From JBBQWZ01 sp038210135 (GTDB lineage Bacteria; Acidobacteriota; Terriglobia; Bryobacterales; Bryobacteraceae): a stretch of DNA of 64,000 nucleotides. Position 1 is the stretch's first letter, and the number at the start of each line of letters is the position of its first letter. Of the stretch, positions 15,676-24,388 are shown piece by piece. The notes under the pieces are model-generated. The model did not search any database. It was not told where the DNA came from and saw nothing but the letters and a program-made list of their open reading frames with translations. The position numbers and the translations under genes were made by a program. The DNA lies in the NCBI GenBank assembly GCA_038210135.1, contig JBBQWZ010000001.1, positions 246,760-310,759 on the forward strand. The letters are read 5' to 3'.

Positions 15676-16446
15676 ATGCGCGTAAATTCGGTGAAGAAGG
15701 CGCTTGCCGAGGGCAAGCTGCAGTTGGGCTGTGGATTTGGAACAATTCGCTCCGGTGAGGTTTGCCGAATCCTCGCGGCAGCCGGTTTTCACTGGTCGTT
15801 CATCGACACCGAACACGGCGGCTTCGACATCGAAACCGTTCAGGACATTTGCCGTGCCGCCACCACGGCGGGCCTCGCGCCGATCGTCCGCGTCGCCGAT
15901 CTGCAATATGCGCTGGTAGCTCGCGCTCTCGATTGCGGAGCACAGGGCGTAGTCTTCCCGCGCGTCGAAGATCCCGAATTGCTTGCCAAAGCCATCAGCT
16001 GGACCAAGTTTCCGCCGGTTGGCATGCGCGGTTTCGGCCTCACGCCTTCGAGCATCGATTACGAAAAAGCGTCCATCCCGCAGATCATCGAGCACATGAA
16101 CGCGAACACCATGGTCGTGCTCCAGATCGAAACTAAACTCGCGTTTGACCGCCGCGAGGAACTGCTGTCCGTCCCTGGCATCGACGCCGTCATGATCGGA
16201 CCCGCCGACCTGTCGATTTCGCTCGGCGTTCCCGGCGAATTCGACCACCCGCTGATGATCGAGACCTGCGAAGCCATCCGCGATTGTTGCCTCAAGAACG
16301 GAATCGCCCCCGGAACGCACACCCGCACTCCGGCCCTCGCCAAATTGTGGAAAGCGCGCGGCATGAAGTTCCTCGGCTGCAACAGCGATACGGGAATGCT
16401 ACTTGCCGGCGCCACCGAAACCGCTAATTCCATTCTCAACAGCTAA
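15676..16446 (+). CDS. HpcH/HpaI family aldolase
   Basis: 256 residues. Class II (metal-dependent) pyruvate aldolase fold: FIDTEHGGFD (catalytic His and metal site), GVVFPRVEDPE (shared family segment with Arg), VVLQIETKLAF (metal-binding Glu) and VMIGPADLSISLG (metal Asp). Known members cleave 4-hydroxy-2-oxo acids such as 2,4-dihydroxyhept-2-enedioate, or 2-keto-3-deoxy-sugar acids, to pyruvate plus an aldehyde. Starts 5 bases after bshC. Exact substrate unknown. Confidence 0.9.
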   Translation: MRVNSVKKALAEGKLQLGCGFGTIRSGEVCRILAAAGFHWSFIDTEHGGFDIETVQDICRAATTAGLAPIVRVADLQYALVARALDCGAQGVVFPRVEDPELLAKAISWTKFPPVGMRGFGLTPSSIDYEKASIPQIIEHMNANTMVVLQIETKLAFDRREELLSVPGIDAVMIGPADLSISLGVPGEFDHPLMIETCEAIRDCCLKNGIAPGTHTRTPALAKLWKARGMKFLGCNSDTGMLLAGATETANSILNS

Positions 16447-16600
16447 GCGGCAGCCGTTAATCTCAATTCATCCAAGCCCCCGGCCTGTACCATCGGACCG
16501 CACCGCAACGTCTCTTTGAATGCGCGGCCGTGAATTCCTCCGCGCTGGGATGCTCGTGCAACCCGCTGTAGTATCCTGTCGTTTAGGAGATTTGGAGAAC

Positions 16601-17788
16601 ATGCTCGCCCTAGCCAAGTCGCTCGTGAAGCGCAAGTCGCTCATTCTTTTGCCATGCACCTTACTGCTTGCCGGTGCCGCCCTGGCCCAGACAGGTGCCC
16701 TCGAAGGGGATATCAAAGACGAAAACGGGAAACCGATCGACGGCGTGAAAGCCAACGCCAAAATCCTCATCGACCGAAAGGACATTAAGGGCCACTGGGA
16801 ACTGAAGCCCAAGGATATCAAGAAGGGCCATTACTTCCATGCCGGCCTGCCCGCTGGGGCCACCGTTCGCGTCTCCCTCGAAATCGACGGAAAAGAAGTG
16901 GACGCGGTTGATAACGTCCGCCTCCGCCTGGGCGATCCGCAACCCATCAATTTCGATCTCAGCCAGAACAAGGCGCGCCAGCAGGAAATGCAGAAGGCCG
17001 TCGAAACCGGTACCGTCACCAAAGAAATGGAACGCAGCCTGACGCCCGAACAGAAGGCCGCGATCGAAAAGCAGAACAAAGAGCGCTCCGCCGCGATGCA
17101 GAAGAACAAGGCGTTAAACGATGCCTTCAACGCGGGCCAGGAAGCCAAGGCATTGAAGAACTGGGACGCGGCAGTCGCCGCGTTTGAAAAGGCAGCGGAA
17201 ATGGACGCGACCCAGCACGTGATCTTCGCGAACCTCGCGGAGTCTTACGCCGGAGTCGCCTCCACCAAGACCGGTGCCGACGCGCAAACCGCCACCGACA
17301 AGGGTCTCGTCGCCTTCCAGAAGGCCATCGAACTCAAGCCGGATGACGCCGCCTATCACAACAATTACGCCCTCGCCCTTGCCAAGGCCAAGAAGTTCAC
17401 CGAAGCGCAAGCGGAGCTCACCAAGGCCGCGCAGATCGATCCGCCCCAGGCTGGCAAGTACTACTACAACCTCGGCGCGGTGCTCGTGAACACCGGCCAA
17501 GCCGATCCCGCCGGCGAAGCTTTCAAGAAGGCCATCGAGCTCGATCCCAACTACGCCGATGCGCAGTATCAATACGGCATCTACCTGATCGGCAAGGCAA
17601 CCACCACGCCGGATGGCAAGATCGTTCCGCCGGCCGGCACCAAAGAAGCGTTCGAAAAGTACCTCCAGCTGAAGCCGGACGGTCCATTCGCCGAGCCTTC
17701 AAAGGCCATGCTGGCCTCGATGGGCGCCACGGTCGAGACCAACTTCGAGAAGCCCGGCTCGAAGAGACCGACCAAGAAGAAGCAATAG
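16601..17788 (+). CDS. Exported TPR protein with N-terminal carboxypeptidase-regulatory-like domain
   Basis: 395 residues from ATG 16601, with GGAGA and a further TTAGGAGA upstream. A signal peptide (RKSLILLPCTLLLAGAALA) is followed by a ~90-residue beta-rich segment (GALEGDIKDENGKPIDGVKA onward) like a carboxypeptidase regulatory domain, then a Glu/Lys-rich coiled linker (residues ~120-180) and four or more tetratricopeptide repeats (LKNWDAAVAAFEKAAEMDA; LVAFQKAIELKPDDAAYHNN; FTEAQAELTKAAQIDP; EAFKKAIELDPNYADAQY). Such exported TPR proteins are numerous in Acidobacteria and act as periplasmic scaffolds. Ends in a basic KRPTKKKQ tail. No partner is evident nearby. Confidence 0.82.
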   Translation: MLALAKSLVKRKSLILLPCTLLLAGAALAQTGALEGDIKDENGKPIDGVKANAKILIDRKDIKGHWELKPKDIKKGHYFHAGLPAGATVRVSLEIDGKEVDAVDNVRLRLGDPQPINFDLSQNKARQQEMQKAVETGTVTKEMERSLTPEQKAAIEKQNKERSAAMQKNKALNDAFNAGQEAKALKNWDAAVAAFEKAAEMDATQHVIFANLAESYAGVASTKTGADAQTATDKGLVAFQKAIELKPDDAAYHNNYALALAKAKKFTEAQAELTKAAQIDPPQAGKYYYNLGAVLVNTGQADPAGEAFKKAIELDPNYADAQYQYGIYLIGKATTTPDGKIVPPAGTKEAFEKYLQLKPDGPFAEPSKAMLASMGATVETNFEKPGSKRPTKKKQ

Positions 17789-17825
17789 CGAGGGTCCTCC
17801 GCTCCTCGGAGGCAAGGTATAACCA

Positions 17826-18110
17826 TTGGTTCGCGCCGTACTGTATTTACTCGCGAGCATTTTTCTGATCACCATCATCCGGGCGATCATGGGAATCATC
17901 ATGAAGGGCTTCGGCGAATTATTTTCTCCGAAGCCTTCTTCGTCTCCAGCCCGCCCTTCCGTTGCCGCCGAAGACCCGCTAGCGCAATCCCTAAAGAAGG
18001 ACCCCGTCTGCGGAACCTTCGTCGTTTCCTCCACCCCCCACCGCAAAATGCTGAACGGCACCGCGTACTTTTTCTGCTCCACCGACTGCCGCGACAAATT
18101 CCGCGGCTAG
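17826..18110 (+). CDS. Membrane-anchored YHS-domain protein
   Basis: 94 residues. One N-terminal membrane helix (VLYLLASIFLITIIRAIMGII), a Pro/Ser-rich linker, then a YHS-type metal-binding domain: DPVCGTFV near residue 58 and FFCSTDCRDKF at the end. YHS domains bind metal through these Cys residues and are found in copper and cation transport systems. The TTG start at 17826 is preceded by a GGAGGCAAGG stretch about 8 bases upstream. Position 38 bases after the TPR gene suggests cotranscription. Target metal and orientation in the membrane are unknown. Confidence 0.75.
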   Translation: MVRAVLYLLASIFLITIIRAIMGIIMKGFGELFSPKPSSSPARPSVAAEDPLAQSLKKDPVCGTFVVSSTPHRKMLNGTAYFFCSTDCRDKFRG

Positions 18111-18136
18111 ACGCTTATCGCCAGTTAAGTAGCCCC

Positions 18137-18169
18137 GGCTTGAACCCCGACCGTAAGGGAGGGGACTCC
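18137..18169 (-). repeat. Dispersed intergenic repeat, copy A
   Basis: Reads on the minus strand as TCCCCTCCCTTACGGTCGGG followed by GTTCAAGCC. It is nearly identical to the copy at 36235-36267 and shares the CCCTTACGGTCG core with five others in the window. It lies in the 165-base gap between the YHS gene and the SDR gene, 15 bases from copy B. Confidence 0.75.
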
Positions 18170-18184
18170 GCCCAAGGACCCACC

Positions 18185-18218
18185 CTCAGCACCGAACCGC
18201 GACCGTAACGGAGCTGAC
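18185..18218 (-). repeat. Dispersed intergenic repeat, copy B
   Basis: Minus strand core CTCCGTTACGGTCGCGGTTC followed by GGTGCTGAG; the same flank occurs in copy C at 24211-24243. No gene is seen in the surrounding 18111-18275 gap. Confidence 0.75.
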
Positions 18219-18275
18219 TCTGGTCTCAGCACCACCGCACTCGACTCGCCTCCGCCCTGCGATACCATTCCCTAC

Positions 18276-19031
18276 ATGATCTTTTCGAACCGGGTGGCCA
18301 TCGTCACCGGAGCCGGAACCGGCATCGGCAAATCCTGCGCTGAGCAGTTCGCAAAACACGGCGCGAGCGTCGTCGTCAACTACAGCAAATCCAAAGACGC
18401 CGCCAACCAGGTCGTCGCCGGAATCACCGCCGCCGGCGGAACCGCCATCGCCCTCCAAGCCGACGTCTCCGACGAAGAGCAGGTCAAGACACTCGTCGCA
18501 AAAACCGTCGAGCACTTCGGCGGTATCGACTACCTCATCAATAACGCCGGCTGGAGCACGCGAATTCCGCACCACGAACTCGACCGCCTCACCGACGAAG
18601 TCTGGGATAAGACTCTGGACACCAACCTCCGCGGCGCTTTCTATTGCGTGCGCGCCTGCGTACCCCACTTGAAGAAGCGACCCGGCAGCGGCATCGTGAA
18701 CATCGCCTCCGTCGCGGGCTTCGCGGGAATGGGTAGCTCGATGGTGTACGCCGCGTCGAAAGGCGCCATGCTGACCATGACCAAGTCGCTGGCGCGCGCC
18801 CTTGCTCCCGAAATTCGCGTGAACGCCGTCGCCCCCGGCTTCGTCCGGACCGCCTTCGCCGGCTGGACCGAGGACGCGTTCGCCTCCGTCGAAAAAATCA
18901 CCCCACTAGGTCATCTGGCGTCAGGCGACGACATCGCCGGTGCCGCCGTCTACCTCGCCGGAGCCATTTCCGTCACCGCTGAAACCATCGTCGTCGATAG
19001 CGGTATGCTGGCCGTCGGACCCAGGCAGTAA
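18276..19031 (+). CDS. Short-chain dehydrogenase/reductase (FabG-like)
   Basis: 251 residues, classical SDR. Cofactor motif TGAGTGIGK (11-19), NNAG (89-92), catalytic Ser145 in NIASVAG, Tyr158 and Lys162 in YAASK. The family covers 3-oxoacyl-ACP reductases and sugar or alcohol dehydrogenases; nothing in the context fixes the substrate. RVAIVTGAG with VVVNYSKSK after strand two suggests NADP preference. It is followed after 30 bases by another oxidoreductase. Confidence 0.88.
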   Translation: MIFSNRVAIVTGAGTGIGKSCAEQFAKHGASVVVNYSKSKDAANQVVAGITAAGGTAIALQADVSDEEQVKTLVAKTVEHFGGIDYLINNAGWSTRIPHHELDRLTDEVWDKTLDTNLRGAFYCVRACVPHLKKRPGSGIVNIASVAGFAGMGSSMVYAASKGAMLTMTKSLARALAPEIRVNAVAPGFVRTAFAGWTEDAFASVEKITPLGHLASGDDIAGAAVYLAGAISVTAETIVVDSGMLAVGPRQ

Positions 19032-19061
19032 ACATCTCGCACCAAGAACAGGACAAACTCC

Positions 19062-20075
19062 GTGAGCAGAATGAATGGTCAATGGCGGCTCGCCCGCCGT
19101 CCCGTCGGCGGATTTCAGGATGGCGACTTCACCTGGACCGAACAGCCGGTTCCAGATCTCGCCGCCGGCGAAGTGCTGGTCCGCGCTGTCTACCTCTCGC
19201 TCGATCCCACCAACCGAGTCTGGGCCTCGCAGGATTCCTACCTTCCCGCCGTCAAGCTCGGCGACGTCATGCGCGGCGGCGGAATCGGTGTGGTCGAGGA
19301 ATCCAAGAATCCGGCTTTCGCCGCGGGCGAGATCGTCCAGGGCCTCTTCGGCTGGCAGCAGTTCTTTATCTCCACGGGCAAAGATCTTCAGAAGCTGCCG
19401 AAACTCCCCGTGCCGCTCGACGCGTGGTCTGGCCTTCTGGGACACATCGGGCTCACCGCCTATTACGGCTTACTCGAAATTGGATTGCCCAAAGCCGGCG
19501 AGACGCTCGTCGTCTCCACCGCCGCCGGCGCCGTTGGGTCGCTGGTCGGCCAGATCGGCAAGATCAAAGGCTGCCGGGTCATCGGCCTGACCGGCAGCGA
19601 TGAGAAGTGCGAGTGGATCGTCAAGGACCTCGGCTACGACGCGGCTATCAATTACAAAAAAGAAAATGTGGCCGAAGCCCTCAAGCGGGAATGTCCCAAG
19701 GGAATCGACGTCTACTTCGATAACGTGGGCGGAGAAATTTTGAACGAGGTCCTCGGCCAGATCGCCCTGCGCGGCCGGATCGTCTGCTGCGGAATGATCT
19801 CGATGTACAACGCGACAGCCCCGGTCCCCGGGCCGTCGAACATCGTCAACCTAGTTTCCCGGCGTGCCCGCATGGAAGGGTTCATCGTGCTCGATTACCA
19901 GGCCCGCGCCGAGGAATGCTTTCGCGACCTGATCGGCTGGTGGGCTTCTGGCAAGTTGAAGTATCGCGTCGATGTCTCCGAAGGAATCGAGAGTGCGCCG
20001 CAGGCGATTCGACGGCTGTTCGACGGGTCGAACGCCGGCAAGTTGCTCGTCCGAGTTTCTTCCGAGCCGAAATAA
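19062..20075 (+). CDS. Zinc-independent NADP-dependent MDR oxidoreductase (prostaglandin/alkenal reductase type)
   Basis: 337 residues. Medium-chain reductase without the zinc ligands. Family marks: SLDPTNRVWASQDSY, LLGHIGLTAYYGLLEIG, the nucleotide motif STAAGAVGSLVGQIGK, and VYFDNVGGEILNEVLGQI. Members reduce activated C=C bonds of enones and alkenals with NADPH (CurA, YncB, plant 2-alkenal reductase), usually in detoxification. The GTG start at 19062 is used; ATG at 19071 is an alternative. The SLT-like gene begins 17 bases downstream. Confidence 0.9.
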   Translation: MSRMNGQWRLARRPVGGFQDGDFTWTEQPVPDLAAGEVLVRAVYLSLDPTNRVWASQDSYLPAVKLGDVMRGGGIGVVEESKNPAFAAGEIVQGLFGWQQFFISTGKDLQKLPKLPVPLDAWSGLLGHIGLTAYYGLLEIGLPKAGETLVVSTAAGAVGSLVGQIGKIKGCRVIGLTGSDEKCEWIVKDLGYDAAINYKKENVAEALKRECPKGIDVYFDNVGGEILNEVLGQIALRGRIVCCGMISMYNATAPVPGPSNIVNLVSRRARMEGFIVLDYQARAEECFRDLIGWWASGKLKYRVDVSEGIESAPQAIRRLFDGSNAGKLLVRVSSEPK

Positions 20076-20092
20076 ATCCTTGAGGAATTCGA

Positions 20093-20599
20093 ATGAAATT
20101 CACATTGCCTGGAAAATCGTACGCGGATATGGCGTCGCTGGTCTACGACGCGAACGACGACATGATCTTTCCCGACGAACTGTACATCGGCCTGTTTTGG
20201 GAAGAAAGCATTTTCAACAACAAGAAGCAGGTCGGCGGTACCGCCATCGGCTTCGGCCAGATGGAGCCCAAGGAGTTCTGGCAGGTCAAGAAGTACGGCG
20301 TCACGCTGACCAGCGACCGTATGCTGCACGACGACGCCTTTTGCGCCAAGGCAACCGTCCTCTACATGCGTCACCTTTCCAGTGCTCTCGGCGGACCGGA
20401 AGCGGCGCTCCGTGCCTATGCCGGCTATAGCTACGACCACGCGGCTTGGCGTTTGGCTAAAATCACTGGCTGGAAAGCCTGCTCGAACGCACTCCAGTCC
20501 GGCGACACAACCGACTCGGACGTTGTCAAGAACGCGTTATTCCAATCCCGCTCATTTCCGCGGGACAACTCCGCCTACGACGATGTTTTGTTCGGATAA
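20093..20599 (+). CDS. Lysozyme-fold (SLT/transglycosylase-like) protein without signal peptide
   Basis: 168 residues. ALFWEESIFNN-like segment LFWEESIFNN (Glu37/Glu38) followed by GGTAIGFGQMEP matches the lytic transglycosylase pattern ESxFNxxAxSxxGAxGLMQ, with the catalytic Glu and the GxGQ loop; LRAYAGYSYD resembles the AYNAG motif. Overall length fits a minimal lysozyme-like domain. No signal peptide or membrane segment is seen, unusual for a peptidoglycan enzyme; phage-type endolysins or toxin-type effectors also lack one. Good ribosome site (TTGAGGAATTCG) precedes the ATG. Function assigned by motif only. Confidence 0.62.
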   Translation: MKFTLPGKSYADMASLVYDANDDMIFPDELYIGLFWEESIFNNKKQVGGTAIGFGQMEPKEFWQVKKYGVTLTSDRMLHDDAFCAKATVLYMRHLSSALGGPEAALRAYAGYSYDHAAWRLAKITGWKACSNALQSGDTTDSDVVKNALFQSRSFPRDNSAYDDVLFG

Positions 20600-20670
20600 C
20601 TTGGCGAAACCGTCGAAATTTGGAATCCGCGTGGTTCACCCCAGCTCACCTGCGGTAAGATAAACGCCAA

Positions 20671-22338
20671 GTGGCGACCTCTAGAATTGCTCCTGTCCAA
20701 TCCCTGATCGTCCGCGATTCCGGCGGCAAAAGTACGGTCGTTCCGCTCGACCGCGATCGCGTGACGCTTGGCCGGTCGAGCCATAACGAACTCTGCTATC
20801 CGGAAGACGCGGGACTCTCGCGCCAGCATCTTGCCATCGTCCGCGCCGGAGACGGCTGGGCCGTCGAAGACCTCGGCAGCAAGAACGGCACCATGCTCAA
20901 CGGCACGCGTGTCGAGGGAACGCGCGCTTTCAAATCCGGTGACCGCGTCAGCGCCGGCCACCTGACCCTCGAATTTGCCGACGCCGACGGAGCCGCCTCC
21001 AACACCGTCGTCTTCATCGAACGCGGCGAGAACACCGGGGTCATGTCCACCACCGTGGTCGCCAGCCTCGAGGGCGTTCTCGGACCGGAAGAGGTCGGCG
21101 ACTTCAGTAAGACCTACGTTATGCCGCAGAATCCGCAAATGCGGGCTCTGATTCGCGCCGGCCGCGAACTTGCGAGCCACCGCCCGCTCGCCGAGTTGTT
21201 CGAGGTCATCATGGACCTCTCGCTCGAAGCTGTGTGCGCCGGACGCGGCGTTCTTATGACGCTCGAAGGGGACACGCTACAAGTTCGCGCCGTCCGCGGT
21301 GACAAGTTCGAAATCAGCTCTACCGTCCGCGACCGCGTGCTGCGTGAGAAAGCCTCCCTGCTGGTCCGTGATGCGCAGTTGGATCAAGCCTTCAAGGCGC
21401 AGCAAAGCATCGTCGAGCAAAAAGTCCGCAGCATGCTCGCGGTCCCGCTCCAAACCAACGATCGCGTCATCGGCCTGATCTATCTCGACTCCCCGCACAT
21501 GATCCGCGAATTCTCGCGCGAGGATCTGAACCTTCTCACCGTCATGGCGAACGTCGCCGCCATCCGCATCGAACACGCCCGCCTGGCCGAAGTCGAAGCC
21601 GCCGAGCGCGTCATGGCCAAGGAACTCGACCAGGCGGCCCAGATCCAGCGCCGCCTCCTGCCGTCCGAGGTTCCCATCCGCGAAGGCGTGGACCTTGCCG
21701 GCTACAACGTCCCCTGTCACGGCGTCGGCGGCGACTACTACGATTTCGTTCCCTATCCGGACGGCCGCATCGCCATGGTCGTCGGCGACGTCGCCGGAAA
21801 GGGCATGCCGGCTTCGCTGATGATGTCGAGTCTCCAGGCGCGCGTTCAGGTTCTGTTCGAGGAACCCACCGGCGTCGCGGGCCACGTCACGCGCTTGAAC
21901 AAAGCGGTCAGCGTGCGGTGCCCCGAAAACCGCTTCATCACCTTCTTCGCCTGCGTCCTCGATCCCAAAACCGGCGAGCTCAGCTACTGCAACGCCGGCC
22001 ATAATCCGCCGCTGCTGGTCCGCACCAACGGAGACGTCGAACGCCTCACCGTCGGCGGAGTCTTCCTCGGCCTGTTCCCTATGGCTACCTACAAGGAAGG
22101 CCACGCCCAGATGAACGTCGGCGATATCCTGATTCTCTTCAGCGACGGCGCGAGCGAGGCCACGCCCGCCGACCGCGACGAAGACTATGGTGAGGATCGC
22201 CTAGCTATCACAGCGGCTCTTCATCGAGAGAAAACCGCGCTGCAGATCCTCGACGAGATCAATAGCGACCTGGCGGTCTTCACCGCCGGCGCTCCCTTTG
22301 CCGACGACGTCACTCTCGTGATCGCCCGGCGCACGTAA
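20671..22338 (+). CDS. FHA-GAF-SpoIIE/PP2C-type serine phosphatase
   Basis: 555 residues in three domains. FHA (about 10-110) with GRSSHNEL, LSRQHLAIV and DLGSKNGTMLNG, which binds phospho-threonine proteins. GAF (about 160-310) with a ligand pocket of unknown specificity. SpoIIE-type PPM phosphatase (about 340-553) with metal motifs GGDYYDF, GDVAGKGMPASLMM, CNAGHNPPLL and FSDGASEA. Such proteins dephosphorylate anti-sigma-factor antagonists, so it likely belongs to a partner-switching or Ser/Thr kinase network; no kinase or anti-sigma gene is adjacent. The start is a GTG. Confidence 0.93.
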   Translation: MATSRIAPVQSLIVRDSGGKSTVVPLDRDRVTLGRSSHNELCYPEDAGLSRQHLAIVRAGDGWAVEDLGSKNGTMLNGTRVEGTRAFKSGDRVSAGHLTLEFADADGAASNTVVFIERGENTGVMSTTVVASLEGVLGPEEVGDFSKTYVMPQNPQMRALIRAGRELASHRPLAELFEVIMDLSLEAVCAGRGVLMTLEGDTLQVRAVRGDKFEISSTVRDRVLREKASLLVRDAQLDQAFKAQQSIVEQKVRSMLAVPLQTNDRVIGLIYLDSPHMIREFSREDLNLLTVMANVAAIRIEHARLAEVEAAERVMAKELDQAAQIQRRLLPSEVPIREGVDLAGYNVPCHGVGGDYYDFVPYPDGRIAMVVGDVAGKGMPASLMMSSLQARVQVLFEEPTGVAGHVTRLNKAVSVRCPENRFITFFACVLDPKTGELSYCNAGHNPPLLVRTNGDVERLTVGGVFLGLFPMATYKEGHAQMNVGDILILFSDGASEATPADRDEDYGEDRLAITAALHREKTALQILDEINSDLAVFTAGAPFADDVTLVIARRT

Positions 22339-22390
22339 ACTGCGGACCTCAAAATTTGGCCACGCCGCCTGGCCGGACGAAAGGATTTCT

Positions 22391-24148
22391 ATGAAAGTAT
22401 TCTTCCTCCTGCTCTGCGGATTCGCGTCCGCCTTCGCCCAGCCGGGTGCCGAATTCAAGGGCTTCGACGAATTCGCCAACGCGACATTGAAGGCCTTCGA
22501 CACGCCCGGCATGGCCATCGCCGTCATCAAGGACGGCAAGATCATCCTATCGAAGGGCTACGGGATGCGCGACGTGAAAAAGAATCTCCCGGTCACGCCG
22601 AAAACCATGTTCGCCATCGGCTCTTCGAGCAAATCTTTCACCGTCGTCTCGCTCGGAACCCTCGTCGATGAAGGCAAGCTCAGCTGGGACAAGCCCGTGC
22701 GCGAGTACATGCCGGATTTCCGGCTCTACGACAAATTCGCCACCGAGCAGATGACCCCTCGCGATCTCGTCACCCATCGCTCCGGACTGCCGCGTCATGA
22801 CTTGATGTGGTACGCCTCCGGCTACTCGCGAAAAGAGATTTACGATCGCATGCGATACCTCGAACCGAGCGCCGAATTTCGCACGACGTGGCAGTATCAG
22901 AACCTCATGTTCATGACCGCCGGCTATCTTGCCAGCAAGGTCGCCGACATGCCATGGGAAGATCACGTGCGCACCAAGATTTTCCTCCCACTCGGCATGT
23001 CCACTTCGAATTTCTCCATCATAGACATGCAGAAAGCGGCGGAGCCCGCCAAGCCCTACATGAAGATCAAGGACAAGTTGGAGGAAGTCCCCTACCGCAA
23101 CATCGACCAGATCGGACCCGCCGGCTCCATCAACTCGACCGTCGAGGAAATGATCAAGTACGTCCAATTCCACCTCGACAAAGGCAAGGCCGGCGGCAGG
23201 CAGGTCCTGTCCGAAAACAATGTGAAGCAGATGCAGACTCCGCAGATGGTGATGCCCGGCGATCCGCAATATAAGGAACTCGGCGCCTCGACGTACGGCA
23301 TGGGCTTGTTTGTCACCACCTACCAGGGCCACAAACTGGTGGATCACGGCGGCAATATCGACGGCTTTAGCGCGCTCCTTTCCTTCCTGCCCGGCGACAA
23401 CATGGGCCTGGTGATTTTGACCAACGCGAATGGCAGCCAGGTTCCTACCGTCGTCGCCCGCAACGTGTACGACCGCCTGCTCGGCGTCGAGCAGGTCGAA
23501 TGGACCAAGCGCCTGAAGGAAGCCGAAGCGAAAGCCAAAGCCTCCGCCGACGAATCCAGCAAGCGGAAGCTAACGTCACAGCGCCTCAACACCAAACCGT
23601 CGCACGAGACCGCGGATTACTTTGGCGAATACGAGCACCCCGCCTACGGCGTCGTCAAGGTCGCGAAGGATGGCGATGGCATGAACATCACCTTCTGCAA
23701 CATGACCGCCCCCATGAAGCACTTTCACTACGACGTCTTTGAGGTAGGCGAAGTCCAGCGGCATGTTCTCAGCAAGGATAAGGTGCAATTCCAGACCAGC
23801 TTGCAGGGCGACATTGCCAGCCTATCGATCCCCATCGAGTCGAGTGTCAAGGAAATCGTCTTCGTCCGCCGCGGGGATTCCTCGATGCGCCAGAAGAGCT
23901 TCCTCCAGCAGCTGGCCGGAGACTACGAGATGGGGCCGCGGATGATCAAGATCACGATGAAGGGCGAGGACCGTCTGGTCGTCGAGATCGCCGGCCAACC
24001 GCCGCTCGAACTGGAACCGATCAAGGACATGCGCTTCAACATCAAAGGCATGACCGGCTATAGCGTCGATTTCAAGAAGGATGGCGGGGCCATCACTGAG
24101 TTGATCTTCAACCAGCCGAACGGAATTTTCGCGGCCAAGCGGAAGTAG
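22391..24148 (+). CDS. Exported beta-lactamase-fold serine hydrolase (class C/Pab87 type)
   Basis: 585 residues. Signal peptide MKVFFLLLCGFASAFAQ, then a penicillin-binding/class C beta-lactamase fold: SxxK at S78-S-S-K81 (FAIGSSSKSF), YxN at Y169-Q-N171 (TWQYQNLM) and HGG (VDHGGNIDG) as the third motif. Residues ~390-585 form an extra C-terminal domain (DYFGEYEHPAYG) like the lipocalin-type domain of Pab87/DUF3471 proteins. These are usually D-amino-acid peptidases or esterases; the length and third motif argue against a drug-resistance beta-lactamase. ATG with AAAGGA upstream. Confidence 0.9.
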   Translation: MKVFFLLLCGFASAFAQPGAEFKGFDEFANATLKAFDTPGMAIAVIKDGKIILSKGYGMRDVKKNLPVTPKTMFAIGSSSKSFTVVSLGTLVDEGKLSWDKPVREYMPDFRLYDKFATEQMTPRDLVTHRSGLPRHDLMWYASGYSRKEIYDRMRYLEPSAEFRTTWQYQNLMFMTAGYLASKVADMPWEDHVRTKIFLPLGMSTSNFSIIDMQKAAEPAKPYMKIKDKLEEVPYRNIDQIGPAGSINSTVEEMIKYVQFHLDKGKAGGRQVLSENNVKQMQTPQMVMPGDPQYKELGASTYGMGLFVTTYQGHKLVDHGGNIDGFSALLSFLPGDNMGLVILTNANGSQVPTVVARNVYDRLLGVEQVEWTKRLKEAEAKAKASADESSKRKLTSQRLNTKPSHETADYFGEYEHPAYGVVKVAKDGDGMNITFCNMTAPMKHFHYDVFEVGEVQRHVLSKDKVQFQTSLQGDIASLSIPIESSVKEIVFVRRGDSSMRQKSFLQQLAGDYEMGPRMIKITMKGEDRLVVEIAGQPPLELEPIKDMRFNIKGMTGYSVDFKKDGGAITELIFNQPNGIFAAKRK

Positions 24149-24210
24149 TGGCATAGGCCTCCGGCCTGTGCACTAAACAAAACGCGTGTGAAGCGGGGCA
24201 CCTCCAACTT

Positions 24211-24243
24211 CAGCACCGAACCGCGACCGTTAGGGCGCGGACC
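24211..24243 (-). repeat. Dispersed intergenic repeat, copy C
   Basis: Minus strand core GCGCCCTAACGGTCGCGGTT followed by CGGTGCTG; shares its flank with copy B at 18185-18218 and its core with the other copies. Confidence 0.75.
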
Positions 24244-24257
24244 TCATACGCAAAAAA

Positions 24258-24312
24258 GCAGCCGTGCGACGACCATCAGCGCGCTCTCTACGCGGACAGG
24301 GCACACGGCTGC
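24258..24312 (-). terminator. Intrinsic terminator or small structured RNA downstream of the PilZ gene
   Basis: On the minus strand GCAGCCGTG (24312 to 24304) pairs perfectly with CACGGCTGC (24266 to 24258), and six T residues follow at once (24257 to 24252). The 37-base interior can form a second helix (CGCG around TAGAGAG). A plain terminator loop is usually 3-8 bases, so this may be the end of a separate short RNA. Confidence 0.6.
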
Positions 24313-24357
24313 AACCATGAGACAAGCTGGAAACGGTGAAAAGTCAAGTAAGGGCGA

Positions 24358-24388
24358 CGGGCACCCCCTCCGAGTTGGTGAGTGCCCG
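24358..24388 (-). terminator. Hairpin just downstream of the PilZ stop codon
   Basis: CGGGCAC (24358-24364) pairs with GTGCCCG (24382-24388) across a 17-base loop, extended by GGC/GCC pairing around a bulge. It lies 19 bases after the PilZ stop on the minus strand and may end or protect that message. Confidence 0.4.

Noticed and set aside
22391..24148. Antibiotic-resistance beta-lactamase
   Set aside because: The SxxK/YxN/HGG fold is present, but length, the extra C-terminal domain and lack of class C hallmarks point to a peptidase/esterase of the Pab87 type.
24252..24388. Known riboswitch (c-di-GMP, cobalamin, TPP) downstream of PilZ
   Set aside because: None of the conserved cores I know for these classes is present; only the hairpins and T-run are supported.
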